Below are positions 7,933-16,104 of a stretch of 40,002 bases of DNA, in pieces (the first letter of the stretch is position 1; each line of letters opens with the position of its first letter). This DNA comes from Candidatus Alistipes intestinigallinarum (lineage in GTDB: Bacteria; Bacteroidota; Bacteroidia; Bacteroidales; Rikenellaceae), in the NCBI GenBank assembly GCA_019115745.1, contig DXDA01000018.1, positions 1-40,002 on the forward strand. Direction: 5' to 3'. A program made the position numbers and the translations under genes. The notes beneath the pieces are model-generated. The model was given only the letters and a program-made list of their open reading frames with translations, was not told the DNA's origin and did not search any database.

Positions 7933-8916
7933 ATGACACGACTGAAGATCGCCCTTCTGGCGGGCGGCGACTCCCCCGAGCGGGAGATCGCACTCCAGAG
8001 CGCCGCACAGATCGAAGCGGCGCTCGACCACTCGAAATACGACATCACGGTCATCGACCTCCACCACCGCAACTGGCACTGCACGACGCCCGACGGCCGG
8101 CAGTGGCAGGTCGACAAGAACGACTTCTCCATCACGATCGACGGTGAACACAAGATCTTCGACTATGCGCTGATCCTCATCCACGGTACGCCGGGCGAGG
8201 ACGGACGTCTGCAAGGCTATCTCGACATGATGGGCATTCCCTATTCGTCGTGCTCGATGGTCTCGTCGGTGGTGACCTTCGACAAGATCACCACCAAGCG
8301 CACGCTGGCCGGGCGTGTCAATCTGGCCCGTGAGCGGTTCCTGCGCCGCGGCGAGGCATGGGAGGCGGCCGAAATCGTGGCCGAGCTGGGGCTGCCGCTC
8401 TTCGTGAAGCCCAATGCCAACGGTTCGTCGTTCGGCGTGACGAAGGTCCACACGGCCGAAGAGCTGCCCGCAGCCATTGAGGCGGCATTCGCCCAGGGCG
8501 ACGAGATCCTCATCGAAGAGTGCATCACGGGCCGCGAAATGGGGTGCGGCATTCTCGTCACGCGCGAGAAGGAGTACATCTTCCCGATCACGGAGATCGT
8601 CCCCAAGAACGACTTCTTCGACTACGAGGCCAAATACACCGCCGGGCGCTCCGAGGAGATCACCCCGGCGCAGATTCCCGACGAGGTGCGCCGGGAGTTG
8701 AACCGCATGACCCGCGAGGCTTACCGGGCGTGCCGCTGCTCGGGTGTCGTGCGGGTCGACTTCATCGTGACGCCCGAAGGAAAGCCTTACTTCATCGAGC
8801 TGAACTCGATCCCGGGCATGAGCGCCGGGAGCATCGTCCCGAAGCAGGCCCGCACGATGGGGCTGTCGCTCGGCGAGCTGTATGACCTGATTATCGCCGA
8901 CACCTGCCGCAAATGA
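7933..8916 (+). CDS. ddl: D-alanine--D-alanine ligase
   Basis: An ATP-grasp enzyme that joins two D-Ala for peptidoglycan precursors; cytoplasmic. The 327-residue protein starts MTRLKIALLAGGDSPERE with the glycine-rich N-terminal motif of Ddl, contains LFVKPNANGSSFGVTKV in the ATP-binding region, and ends with the metal/substrate-binding ELNSIPGMSAGSIVPKQA. The start at 7933 lies 2 bases after the nadD stop. A longer open frame upstream overlaps nadD and is not real coding. The last four bases overlap the next gene (ATGA), indicating coupled translation. Confidence 0.96.
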   Translation: MTRLKIALLAGGDSPEREIALQSAAQIEAALDHSKYDITVIDLHHRNWHCTTPDGRQWQVDKNDFSITIDGEHKIFDYALILIHGTPGEDGRLQGYLDMMGIPYSSCSMVSSVVTFDKITTKRTLAGRVNLARERFLRRGEAWEAAEIVAELGLPLFVKPNANGSSFGVTKVHTAEELPAAIEAAFAQGDEILIEECITGREMGCGILVTREKEYIFPITEIVPKNDFFDYEAKYTAGRSEEITPAQIPDEVRRELNRMTREAYRACRCSGVVRVDFIVTPEGKPYFIELNSIPGMSAGSIVPKQARTMGLSLGELYDLIIADTCRK

Positions 8917-9482
8917 TTGAGATTGATGACAAAATCGTAAGCGCCGACCTGCTGCGCGAATGTTTCGCGTGCGATCTGGCGCAGTGCAAGGGGATTTGCT
9001 GCGTGGAGGGGAATGCCGGAGCGCCGCTCGAAGCCGACGAGGTGGAGATTCTCCGCCGCGAATACCCGAACTACCGCCCCTACATGACCGGCGAAGGCAT
9101 CGAAGCCGTCGAACGCCAGGGTTTCATGGTCGTGGACGAGGAGGGCGATCTGACCACTCCGCTGGTCAACGACGCCGAATGCGCCTACACCTATCAGGAG
9201 AACGGCGTGACGCTCTGCGCCATCGAGAAGGCCTGGATGGAGGGCAAAACCTCCTTCCGCAAGCCCATCTCATGCCACCTCTATCCGATTCGCGTGATGC
9301 GCTTCTCGAACGGAACCGTGGGCCTCAACTACCACCGCTGGTCGGTCTGCGCCCCGGCCCGGCGGTGCGGTGCGAAACTGGGAATCCCGGTCTACAAGGC
9401 GCTGCGCGAACCGATCATCCGCCGCTTCGGCGAGGAGTTCTACCAGGCACTCGAAGCCGCCGAGGAGCTGATCAAACAGTAA
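8913..9482 (+). CDS. DUF3109 family cysteine-cluster protein
   Basis: A 189-residue protein of the DUF3109 family. It has an N-terminal cysteine cluster (Cys17, 20, 25, 29, 30; motif CDLAQCKGICC) and further cysteines in DAECAYTY, TLCAIE, SCHLYP and VCAPARRCG, a pattern like the YkgJ/UPF0153 zinc- or iron-binding group. Metal binding is therefore likely, but no reaction is known to me. The start codon overlaps the end of ddl by 4 bases, and the cell-wall peptidase gene follows 35 bases later, so it is made together with cell-wall proteins. Confidence 0.9.
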   Translation: MIEIDDKIVSADLLRECFACDLAQCKGICCVEGNAGAPLEADEVEILRREYPNYRPYMTGEGIEAVERQGFMVVDEEGDLTTPLVNDAECAYTYQENGVTLCAIEKAWMEGKTSFRKPISCHLYPIRVMRFSNGTVGLNYHRWSVCAPARRCGAKLGIPVYKALREPIIRRFGEEFYQALEAAEELIKQ

Positions 9483-9517
9483 ACCGAACATACACCGATA
9501 AAAGATACCGCTCGAAG

Positions 9518-10723
9518 ATGAAAAAATACATACTGACCTGCGCCCTGCTGGCTGCCGCTGTTGCGGTCGAAGCCCGCGCGGCCCGGCCCTCGCGGGCCCG
9601 ACTCCAGGAACAGGCTGTCGAAGCGATGGCCGAAGCCGATTCGCTGCGCCGTCTCTCCGGCCTGCAGGGTGCCGCCATCGACTCGCTGCAAAACCTCCTC
9701 GACCGCATGGAGGCCCGGCTGGAAAACCGAGCCCGGACCGCCCGGGAATCCTCGGACAAACCCGCAGACCCCGAACAGGCCGCTGCAGACTCCATCGCCG
9801 ACCTGCAGTTCCGCCTGCAGCGCAAACAGATCGAATCGACGTTCGATACCCACGGACTGACGGTCCTCGACACGCTCGATTCGGGAAATGACGCCCTGCA
9901 CGTCATCCTCTACGCCAACAACACCTGGAAGTATGTCCGCAACCGCGCCGTAGCCAAGGACAGCACGATCTTCGAAAAGTATTGGGACACGACGTCGCTC
10001 TTCCCGTATCAGGAGGTCGACATGTCGTCGATGCCGCAGTCGGTCGTGATCGACCTGATCGACTCGACGAAGAGTTACCACTATCCCTACAAGGGTGCCG
10101 TGAACCCCCGCGGCAAGTACGGGCCCCGCCGCGGACGCCGCCATCAGGGCGTCGACCTGCCGCTCAAAATGGGAGATTCGGTCTATGCGACCTTCTGCGG
10201 CCGCGTGCGCATCTCGAAATATGTCCGCGGATACGGCAATCTGGTGATCATCCGCCACGACAACGGCCTGGAGACCTATTACGGACACCTCTCGGAGCGG
10301 CTCGTGGAGCCGGGAACGTGGGTCGAGGCCGGGCACATCATCGGACTCGGCGGCTCGACGGGTCGGTCGACGGGTCCCCACCTCCACTTCGAAACCCGTT
10401 ACTACGGGCAGGCGTTCGATCCCGAACGGCTGATCGACTTCAAGAACGGTATTCTGTGCCGCGAGACCTTCCTGTTGAAGAAGTCCTTCTTCAGCATCTA
10501 CTCCAACGCCGGGCAGGATTTCGAGGATGAGATCGCCAACGAGGAGCAGGACAAGAAGGAGGCTGCCGAAAAGGCCGCCATGCGTTATCACAAGATCCGC
10601 TCGGGCGATACGCTGGGGGCCATTGCCCGCAAATACGGAACAACCGTGACGAACATCTGTCGGCTGAACGGCATCAAGTCGACGACCATTCTCCGCATCG
10701 GTCGCACACTGCGCGTGCGGTAA
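9518..10723 (+). CDS. Exported M23 peptidase with C-terminal LysM domain
   Basis: A 401-residue cell-wall protein. It has a signal peptide (MKKYILTCALLAAAVAVEA, cleaved near residue 20), a charged, probably coiled-coil segment at about 25-110, an M23 (lysostaphin/NlpD-type) domain at about 195-310, and a LysM peptidoglycan-binding domain at 356-401 (HKIRSGDTLGAIARKYG). The zinc motif HQGVDLP is near residue 209 and GPHLHFE near 287, so both metal-binding motifs look intact and the domain may be an active endopeptidase. I chose the start at 9518 from the signal peptide; the longer open frame overlaps the DUF3109 gene. The stop is followed at once by a dispersed repeat element. Confidence 0.93.
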   Translation: MKKYILTCALLAAAVAVEARAARPSRARLQEQAVEAMAEADSLRRLSGLQGAAIDSLQNLLDRMEARLENRARTARESSDKPADPEQAAADSIADLQFRLQRKQIESTFDTHGLTVLDTLDSGNDALHVILYANNTWKYVRNRAVAKDSTIFEKYWDTTSLFPYQEVDMSSMPQSVVIDLIDSTKSYHYPYKGAVNPRGKYGPRRGRRHQGVDLPLKMGDSVYATFCGRVRISKYVRGYGNLVIIRHDNGLETYYGHLSERLVEPGTWVEAGHIIGLGGSTGRSTGPHLHFETRYYGQAFDPERLIDFKNGILCRETFLLKKSFFSIYSNAGQDFEDEIANEEQDKKEAAEKAAMRYHKIRSGDTLGAIARKYGTTVTNICRLNGIKSTTILRIGRTLRVR

Positions 10724-10725
10724 GC

Positions 10726-10825
10726 CCCCTTTTAAGAAAGCCCCTTTAAGAAAGGGGTTCTATGGGCGAAGGAGCGAGTGAAGGGGCTCCGAAGCAGTTC
10801 CGCGCTTCGACAGACGAAGGGTCCG
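10726..10825 (+). repeat. Dispersed hairpin element, copy 1 (single-hairpin module)
   Basis: Starts 2 bases after the M23 stop. It holds a perfect 7-bp hairpin CCCCTTT-AAG-AAAGGGG (10741-10757), then GGTTCTATGGGCGAAGG, then a segment with CAGTTCCGCGCTTCGACAGA that recurs with one change near 11058. Related modules are at 10979-11082, 17640-17790, 17880-17950 and 18000-18105. Confidence 0.8.
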
Positions 10826-10884
10826 CCGCCGGGCGGGCGCACTTCGCTTGCAGCGGGAAAAGAATCTTCGGAATTCCGAGCGCC

Positions 10885-10978
10885 CGGAACGGGAGGCTGT
10901 AAAGGCTTGATCTTACTGCGCCCGTTCAGCGAGGAGTTCCGAAGATTCCCGCGAAAGCGACTTGCGGCTGGTTTTGGT
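10885..10978 (+). repeat. Dispersed repeat block with 25 bp identical to 17751-17775
   Basis: Positions 10895-10919 are the exact reverse complement of 17751-17775, and similarity continues on both sides up to the adjoining palindrome. Nearby open frames look like chance readings across the repeat, not genes. The whole gap 10724-11140 is filled by this block, its flanking modules and a terminator. Confidence 0.85.
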
Positions 10979-11082
10979 GGCACCTTTTGACACCAAAAGG
11001 TGCCGGTTTAAGAAACCGGTTTCAGGGGCGAAGGGGTCAATGAAGGGTTTCCGATCCAGTTCCGCGCATCGACAGACGAAAA
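10979..11082 (+). repeat. Dispersed hairpin element, copy 2 (double hairpin plus module)
   Basis: Two consecutive hairpins: GGCACCTTTTG/CAAAAGGTGCC with a 4-base loop (10979-11004), then CCGGTTT-AAG-AAACCGG (11003-11019). A tail starting GGTTTCAGGGGCGAAGG follows, and then a near-copy of the 10794-10818 segment. Confidence 0.85.
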
Positions 11083-11104
11083 GGCCCGCCTAAAAAGGCG
11101 GGCC
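11079..11104 (-). terminator. Intrinsic terminator after proC (possibly bidirectional)
   Basis: A perfect 8-bp stem GGCCCGCC/GGCGGGCC (11083-11090 with 11097-11104), 6-base loop, followed on the minus strand by TTTTCG. It lies 37 bases past the proC stop. On the plus strand it is followed by CCTTTATATA, so it may also stop transcripts from the M23 side. Confidence 0.8.
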
Positions 11105-11140
11105 CCTTTATATAAGTAAGAAGAAGGGCTGCGGAAAAGG

Positions 11141-11932
11141 CTACTTTTTGTTCACCTTCGCCTGGATGGCGTCGATCGCCGCAATCACCGACCCGCGGAA
11201 TCCCCGCTGTTCGAGCTCCCCGACACCCACGATCGTCGTGCCGCCCGGCGAGCAGACCGCATCCTTCATCGCTCCCGGATGCTGGCCCGTTTCGAGTTGC
11301 AGTTTGCCCGTGCCGACGATCATCTGGCTCACCATCCGGTAGGCGTCGGCACGCGGAATACCGTACTTGAGCGCCGCATCGGCCAACGCCTCGATGAACA
11401 TCGCCACGAAAGCCGGGCTGCAGCCGCAGATCGTTCCGGACAATCCCAACAGCGGCGTGTCGACCGTCAGCACCAGCCCCACGTGCGAGAAGAGCTCCTC
11501 GATGGCCTTCAACTGCCCGTCGGAGAGCGAGTGGCGGCGTTCAAAGACCACGATGCCCTCGCACACCGCAACCGGCGTATTGGGACACGTGCTCAGATGA
11601 GCCGTGCCGGGAGCAAGCATCCGCTCGTAGTCGTCGAACGTGAGGCCCGCAGCCACCGAAACGACAATCTTCGACTTCAACGCCTCGCGGATCGGAGCGA
11701 CAACCGACTCGACCTGGTAGGGCTTCACGGCGATGACCACCACGTCGGCAAACGCCGCGACCTCGGCCGACGTGTCGAAGGCCCGGAAGCCGAAAGGTTC
11801 CGTATTGCGCTGCAGTTTGGCCCGATCGCGGGCGCAGGCCCCGATGGCGTCGGCCTCGACCGCGCCGCCATGCACCAGTCCGCGGGCCAGGGCCTGAGCC
11901 ATGTTTCCGAATCCGATAAATCCGATTTTCAT
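11141..11932 (-). CDS. proC: Pyrroline-5-carboxylate reductase
   Basis: Reduces pyrroline-5-carboxylate to proline with NAD(P)H, the last step of proline synthesis. The 263-residue protein starts MKIGFIGFGNMAQALARGL, the Rossmann motif of the family, and has the conserved C-terminal helix region with QLETGQHPGAMKDAVCSPGGTT-type sequence (seen as PGAMKDAVCSPGGT). It lies 66 bases after the yggS-type gene on the same strand; the yggS-proC pairing is widespread. A strong terminator closes the unit. Confidence 0.96.
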   Translation of the reverse strand: MKIGFIGFGNMAQALARGLVHGGAVEADAIGACARDRAKLQRNTEPFGFRAFDTSAEVAAFADVVVIAVKPYQVESVVAPIREALKSKIVVSVAAGLTFDDYERMLAPGTAHLSTCPNTPVAVCEGIVVFERRHSLSDGQLKAIEELFSHVGLVLTVDTPLLGLSGTICGCSPAFVAMFIEALADAALKYGIPRADAYRMVSQMIVGTGKLQLETGQHPGAMKDAVCSPGGTTIVGVGELEQRGFRGSVIAAIDAIQAKVNKK

Positions 11933-11998
11933 AACGAAATATACATTTTGAAAGGCCGCGCCGCCTTCGGAGCGCAGCAGGTTGTTGATTGAAAAGGT

Positions 11999-12667
11999 CT
12001 ACTTCGAATAGTCGCGTTCGCCGAAGATCAGCGAACCGACGCGCACCTGCGTCGAACCGCACGCAACGGCCAGCGGGTAGTCGTGCGACATACCCATCGA
12101 GAGGGTGTCGAACGCCGGGCCGAACTTCGGTCGCAACTCCTCGAAACAGCGGCGCAGCGCGTCGAAATCGCGGCGAACGAGGGTCTCGTCGTCGGTGTTC
12201 GTGGCGATACCCATCACGCCGCGCACACGCAGGTTGGGCAGCGCGGCAAAGGGGTCCGCGGAGAGATAGGTGCGCAGTTCGTCGAGGTTCCAGCCCGTTT
12301 TGGTCTCTTCGGCGGCAACGTGGATCTCCAGCAGGATGTCGATCACCCGGCCGCACTTGGCCGCCTCCTTCTGGATCGCCTCGGCGAGCCGCGCGCTGTC
12401 CACCGACTCGATCTGGGCGACGAACGGCGCGATATACTTGATCTTGTTGGTCTGCAGGTGGCCGATCATGTGCCACTCAATATCCTTCGGCAGCGTCTCG
12501 TACTTCTCGCGCAGCTCCTGCGGGCGGCTCTCGCCGAAGATGCGTTGTCCGGCATCGTAGGCCGCGCGGATCATCTCCGCAGGGTGGGTTTTCGAGACGG
12601 CAACCAGCGTCACCCCCGCAGGCAGCGACTGCCGCACAAGGGCCAGTTGGGATGCTATTTCTGACAT
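11999..12667 (-). CDS. YggS/PROSC-type PLP homeostasis protein
   Basis: A 222-residue single-domain PLP-binding protein of the YggS family, which buffers PLP and influences amino- and keto-acid balance rather than having a known catalytic reaction. The PLP lysine lies in VAVSKTHP near residue 26, followed by the typical GQRIFGESRPQEL, and GMSHDYPLA near the C-terminus. I chose the ATG at 12667 (MSEIASQLALVRQ) because it matches family starts and a TATTTTTA promoter-like box lies just ahead; the in-frame ATG at 12736 would be upstream of that box. It precedes proC, the classic neighbour. Confidence 0.93.
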   Translation of the reverse strand: MSEIASQLALVRQSLPAGVTLVAVSKTHPAEMIRAAYDAGQRIFGESRPQELREKYETLPKDIEWHMIGHLQTNKIKYIAPFVAQIESVDSARLAEAIQKEAAKCGRVIDILLEIHVAAEETKTGWNLDELRTYLSADPFAALPNLRVRGVMGIATNTDDETLVRRDFDALRRCFEELRPKFGPAFDTLSMGMSHDYPLAVACGSTQVRVGSLIFGERDYSK

Positions 12668-12685
12668 GGGTTTGCTAATTTTCCG

Positions 12686-12693
12686 TAAAAATA
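12686..12693 (-). promoter_or_regulatory. Possible -7 element for the yggS-type gene
   Basis: The minus strand reads TATTTTTA, one base off TAnnTTTG, 18 bases before the chosen start codon. If used, it gives a very short leader and supports the shorter start. Confidence 0.35.
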
Positions 12694-12723
12694 GGGAAAA
12701 ATCCGCCTCGACGAATGATTTCG

Positions 12724-12854
12724 CCCGGAAAATCACACGGTCGGAAGCACTTCGGGCTTACTGTGCAAGAAAAATCACACGATCGGAGCCGGACTCTCCT
12801 TGCCCGGAAAATCACACAGCCGGAAGCACTTCGGGCTTACTGTGCAAGAAAAAT
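12724..12854 (-). repeat. Tandem near-identical 52-bp repeats, 79-bp period
   Basis: Positions 12724-12775 and 12803-12854 are nearly identical; they differ only in a few bases near the middle of the first third. The second copy contains the last five codons and stop of the lipoprotein gene, so the first copy looks like a duplicated gene end placed downstream. Each copy has an imperfect palindrome around GAAGTGCTTC (minus strand), and AAAATCACAC occurs three times. Confidence 0.9.
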
Positions 12855-14102
12855 GCCCGTCACGCCGGAGAGGTCGGCATCACTCAATACCATCGTCCCG
12901 GAGTGCGTGGCAGGGTTATAGATCCAGACCTCGCGCCGGCCTTCGACCTCGCTCAGCACGCCGACCCGGACCTCGGGCTCAGGCTTTCCGGCCGACTCCT
13001 CCCCGGACGAATTTTCCTCCGCCACAACACACTGGGTCATCGACAACACCCGTCCCTCGACCACGAAATCAGGCTCCGCTGAAGGGTTCAGCGTCAGCGT
13101 GGCAGGGTCAAGGGGCAGAAACCAGGTCAGGCTTCCTTGCAGCACGCCATAACCGCCCACGCGCTCCATCCGTGCGGGATCGTCGGCCGACGGTTTCAAG
13201 GTCCAGTAGGGGAGCAGGTATTCCGACGCAACGGCTGCCCCGAGCCGAGCCGTGGAACCCGACAGCGGAAGCACCAGCGGCGAAAAGGTGTCGTCGTCGT
13301 TGCGCACCGTGAGCAGAAGCGCCTGGAAGGCATAGGCGAAGGGCTGGCGGACGATCTGGTCCACGGTGACGCCCTCGGGCAACTGCCAGGAATAGGGTTG
13401 CGACGTGCCGCTGGAGAGGTAGAGCCGGTCGTCGCGGCCATAGAGAGCCATCACCGCCGAAGCGGAGATCGATCCCGCAAGCAGGGCTCCATCACCCGAC
13501 TCCTGCGTATGACGGATCACGAGGTCGAGGTCGACGAGCCGTCCGTCCGCCATGCCGCAGGTCGTGCCGGTACCGATGCGCCCCACGGCATAATCCAGCA
13601 TCAGGTCGGTGGTCAGCACCTCTTCGCGCATATCGGCCGAGCCATACATCGGGCTGCGGGCCACGGAGGTTCCGCCCGCAGCAGTCGGCGTAAGCGTATA
13701 GAGAAAGGGTTCGTGCTGCACGCCGTCGCTCACGCGGATCGTGCCGAGCGTCTGGAAGATTCCTCCGCGGAAGAGTTGCACGCCGACCGTCGAGGGAGGG
13801 TAGTGGCCCGGCGCCAGGAAGGTGATCGACCCGGCCGTGCGCTCCGTCACGATGCCCCGAATCCCCTTGGCCCAGCCCTCCGGAGCAAACTCCTCCGAAC
13901 CGCCGGTCCAGGCAATTTCGAACCAGATTTCATCCCCCGATTCGAACCCCGAGGCCGTGACGGTCACGCGATCGCCCGGCACAAACTCCCCGTCGGCAGG
14001 CATCGTGATGTCGGTCACCAGGATCTCCTTCGGGCGTTCCACCTTGAGGCCGCACCCCGACACGAAGAGACAAACAAACAGTACCGCACAAATCCTACGC
14101 AT
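12837..14102 (-). CDS. Orphan lipoprotein with N-terminal Ig-like (IPT/TIG-type) region
   Basis: A 421-residue predicted lipoprotein. The signal peptide ends in VSGC with the lipid-anchored Cys at 17. Residues about 28-125 resemble an IPT/TIG-like beta domain (DGEFVPGDRVTVTASGFESGDEIWFEI is the type of strand pattern seen; key parts are GDRVTVTASGF and TVGVQLFRGG). The middle and C-terminal parts contain Leu/Tyr-rich strand-like repeats (DRLYLSSGTS, REVWIYNPATHSG), possibly a propeller-like fold. I do not recognise a specific family. No secreted partner gene is adjacent. Its promoter and start are separated by a leader carrying a nine-C tract, and its 3' end is part of a tandem repeat. Confidence 0.8.
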   Translation of the reverse strand: MRRICAVLFVCLFVSGCGLKVERPKEILVTDITMPADGEFVPGDRVTVTASGFESGDEIWFEIAWTGGSEEFAPEGWAKGIRGIVTERTAGSITFLAPGHYPPSTVGVQLFRGGIFQTLGTIRVSDGVQHEPFLYTLTPTAAGGTSVARSPMYGSADMREEVLTTDLMLDYAVGRIGTGTTCGMADGRLVDLDLVIRHTQESGDGALLAGSISASAVMALYGRDDRLYLSSGTSQPYSWQLPEGVTVDQIVRQPFAYAFQALLLTVRNDDDTFSPLVLPLSGSTARLGAAVASEYLLPYWTLKPSADDPARMERVGGYGVLQGSLTWFLPLDPATLTLNPSAEPDFVVEGRVLSMTQCVVAEENSSGEESAGKPEPEVRVGVLSEVEGRREVWIYNPATHSGTMVLSDADLSGVTGIFLAQ

Positions 14103-14139
14103 GACAAAATATTGATTTTTACGATTTTACCTCCGCAGC

Positions 14140-14148
14140 GGGGGGGGG
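14140..14148 (-). repeat. Nine-G/C homopolymer in the lipoprotein leader
   Basis: Nine G on the plus strand (nine C in the lipoprotein mRNA), 38 bases before the start codon and about 33 bases downstream of the likely -7 element, thus within the untranslated leader. Confidence 0.9.
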
Positions 14149-14180
14149 TATTTCCGGGCGTGAAAAGGTTGTTGCCGTCA

Positions 14181-14188
14181 CAAATATA
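14181..14188 (-). promoter_or_regulatory. -7 element for the lipoprotein gene
   Basis: The minus strand reads TATATTTG, a full match to the Bacteroidetes consensus, 79 bases before the lipoprotein ATG. Confidence 0.6.
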
Positions 14189-14230
14189 CGATTTTGAATC
14201 GATCGGCGCAGCGGTTTCCGGCTTTTTTTC

Positions 14231-14238
14231 TATCTTTA
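14231..14238 (+). promoter_or_regulatory. Possible -7 element for the C69 dipeptidase
   Basis: TATCTTTA, one base from TAnnTTTG, 19 bases before the ATG at 14258 and divergent from the lipoprotein promoter. Confidence 0.4.
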
Positions 14239-14257
14239 CGTGCTAAACCCGAAAAAC

Positions 14258-15955
14258 ATGAAAAATTTCCGATTGATGCTCGCAGCCTTCGCCGCCGTAG
14301 CCGGTTACGGAGCGGTCTCGGCCTGCACCAACTTCATCGTCACGAAGGGCGCCTCGACCGACGGTTCGGTCATGGTCACCTACGCGGCGGATTCCCACGC
14401 CCTCTACGGAGCCCTCTACCACACCCCCGGCGGCCGACACAAGGACGGCGCCATGCTCCCCGTCTACGAGTGGGACACGGGACGCTACCTCTGCAACATC
14501 CCGCAGCTCCGCGAAACCTACTCCACCGTGGGCAACATGAACGAACACTCGCTCATCATCGGCGAAACCACCTACGGAGGACGTGAGGAGCTCGTCGACA
14601 CCACGGGCCGCATCGACTACGGCTCGCTGATCTACATCGCCCTGCAGCGTGCCCGCACCGCCCGCGAGGCCATCGACGTGATCGTCGACCTGGCCAACAC
14701 GCACGGTTATGCGTCGAGCGGCGAGTCGTTCTCGATCGCCGACCCGAACGAGGCGTGGATCATGGAGCTCATCGGCAAGGGGTACAAGGACGACGGCAAG
14801 GGCGGAAACGCCCGCAAGGGAATCGTCTGGGTGGCCCGCCGCATCCCCGACGGGTATGTCTCGGCACACGCCAACCAGGCCCGCATCACCACCTTCCCGA
14901 AGGATGATCCCGAAAACTGCCTCTATGCCCCCGACGTCGTGGAGTTCGCCCGCGAAATGGGCTACTTCAACGGCAAGGACGAGGAGTTCAGCTTCGCCGA
15001 CGCCTACTGCCCGGCCGATTTCGGCACCGTCCGCGGCTGCGACGCCCGCGTGTGGGCCTTCTTCCGCACCGTAGCCGACGGCATGGACGCCTACGAGGAC
15101 TACGCCATGGGCTACAACCTCAAGAACCGGATGCCGCTGTGGGTGAAACCCCGCACAAAGGTCTCCCCGAAGCAGCTCTTCGACTGTATGCGCGACCACT
15201 ACGAGGGTACGCCGATGGACATGACCAAAGACCTCGGGGCCGGAGGCCACAACTGCCCCTACCGCTGGCGCCCGATGGAGTTCGAGGTCGACGGCGAAAC
15301 CTACCTCAACGAGCGCGCCACGGCCACGCAGCAGACCGGTTTCTGGTTCGTGGGCCAGGCCCGCGCCGATCGTCCCGCCGACATGGGTATCCTCTGGTTC
15401 GGGGTTGACGATGCCGCCACGTCGTGTCTGACGCCGATCTTCTGCTCGGCACAGGAGGTCCCCGAGTGCTTCCGTGAGGGCAACGGCTCGATGCTCGAAT
15501 ACTCGCCCACGTCGGCATTCTGGCTCTTCAACCGCACGACGAACTTCGCCTACATGCGCTACGACAGGATTGCGGCCGACATCCGCAAGGTCTCCGACCA
15601 GTGGGAGAATGCCCGCCTGGCCGAGATGGAGACGATCATGGCCCGCACCGGCCGCATGTCGCCCGCCGCCCGCCGCAACTACCTCACCGAGCTGAGCGTA
15701 TCGACGGCACAGGAACTCTTTGACCGCTGGCAGCGCCTCAACGGCTATCTGCTCATCAAGTACATCGACGGAAACGTCAAGAGCGAGCACGGCGACGTGC
15801 TGTCGTTCCTCGACGGCGACGGCTCGGCCGCCCACTTCGTCGACAACGGAAACGGACGCCAGATCCCCGACAAGATCCAGTTCCCGGGCTACAACGAGAA
15901 GTGGAAACGTGCCGTGGCCGCCGACAATGGCGAAGTGCTGCGCGTCCGCAAATAG
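14258..15955 (+). CDS. Secreted C69-family dipeptidase
   Basis: A 565-residue N-terminal-nucleophile peptidase of family C69 (dipeptidase A type). The signal peptide covers residues 1-22 (MKNFRLMLAAFAAVAGYGAVSA), and cleavage would expose Cys23 in CTNFIVTKGASTDGS, the expected catalytic nucleophile. Further typical parts are GNMNEHSLIIGETTYGGRE and SGESFSIADPNEAWIMEL. It likely cleaves dipeptides outside the cytoplasm. I chose the ATG at 14258 from the signal peptide; an in-frame ATG at 14240 adds six codons. The gene is followed by a 149-base gap with a hairpin and A-rich repeats before lpdA. Confidence 0.92.
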   Translation: MKNFRLMLAAFAAVAGYGAVSACTNFIVTKGASTDGSVMVTYAADSHALYGALYHTPGGRHKDGAMLPVYEWDTGRYLCNIPQLRETYSTVGNMNEHSLIIGETTYGGREELVDTTGRIDYGSLIYIALQRARTAREAIDVIVDLANTHGYASSGESFSIADPNEAWIMELIGKGYKDDGKGGNARKGIVWVARRIPDGYVSAHANQARITTFPKDDPENCLYAPDVVEFAREMGYFNGKDEEFSFADAYCPADFGTVRGCDARVWAFFRTVADGMDAYEDYAMGYNLKNRMPLWVKPRTKVSPKQLFDCMRDHYEGTPMDMTKDLGAGGHNCPYRWRPMEFEVDGETYLNERATATQQTGFWFVGQARADRPADMGILWFGVDDAATSCLTPIFCSAQEVPECFREGNGSMLEYSPTSAFWLFNRTTNFAYMRYDRIAADIRKVSDQWENARLAEMETIMARTGRMSPAARRNYLTELSVSTAQELFDRWQRLNGYLLIKYIDGNVKSEHGDVLSFLDGDGSAAHFVDNGNGRQIPDKIQFPGYNEKWKRAVAADNGEVLRVRK

Positions 15956-15969
15956 AGGTCAGCGATGCT

Positions 15970-15990
15970 CTCCCGGGCTGTGTCCGGGAG
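15970..15990 (+). terminator. GC-rich hairpin after the C69 gene
   Basis: CTCCCGG/CCGGGAG with a 7-base loop, 15 bases past the stop. It lacks a T run, so termination is uncertain. Confidence 0.35.
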
Positions 15991-16104
15991 GGCGCCTCGG
16001 GCACTTTATAAATCTGAGAAATTTGAAAAAAATTCCGGGAAACCGGGAAAAACCGGCAGATTCGGAAAAATATCCGAAAAATATCCGAAAAAACTGAAAA
16101 GACC

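Noticed and set aside
10732..10990. Open frames of 83 and 70 codons across the 10.8-kb gap
   Set aside because: They lie on opposite strands over the same dispersed repeat, and the related copy at 17.7 kb does not keep the frame outside a short core. They look like chance readings of a repeat.
12724..12854. A CRISPR-like array
   Set aside because: Only two full units with one spacer-like segment, no further copies, no cas genes, and one unit is the end of a coding gene.
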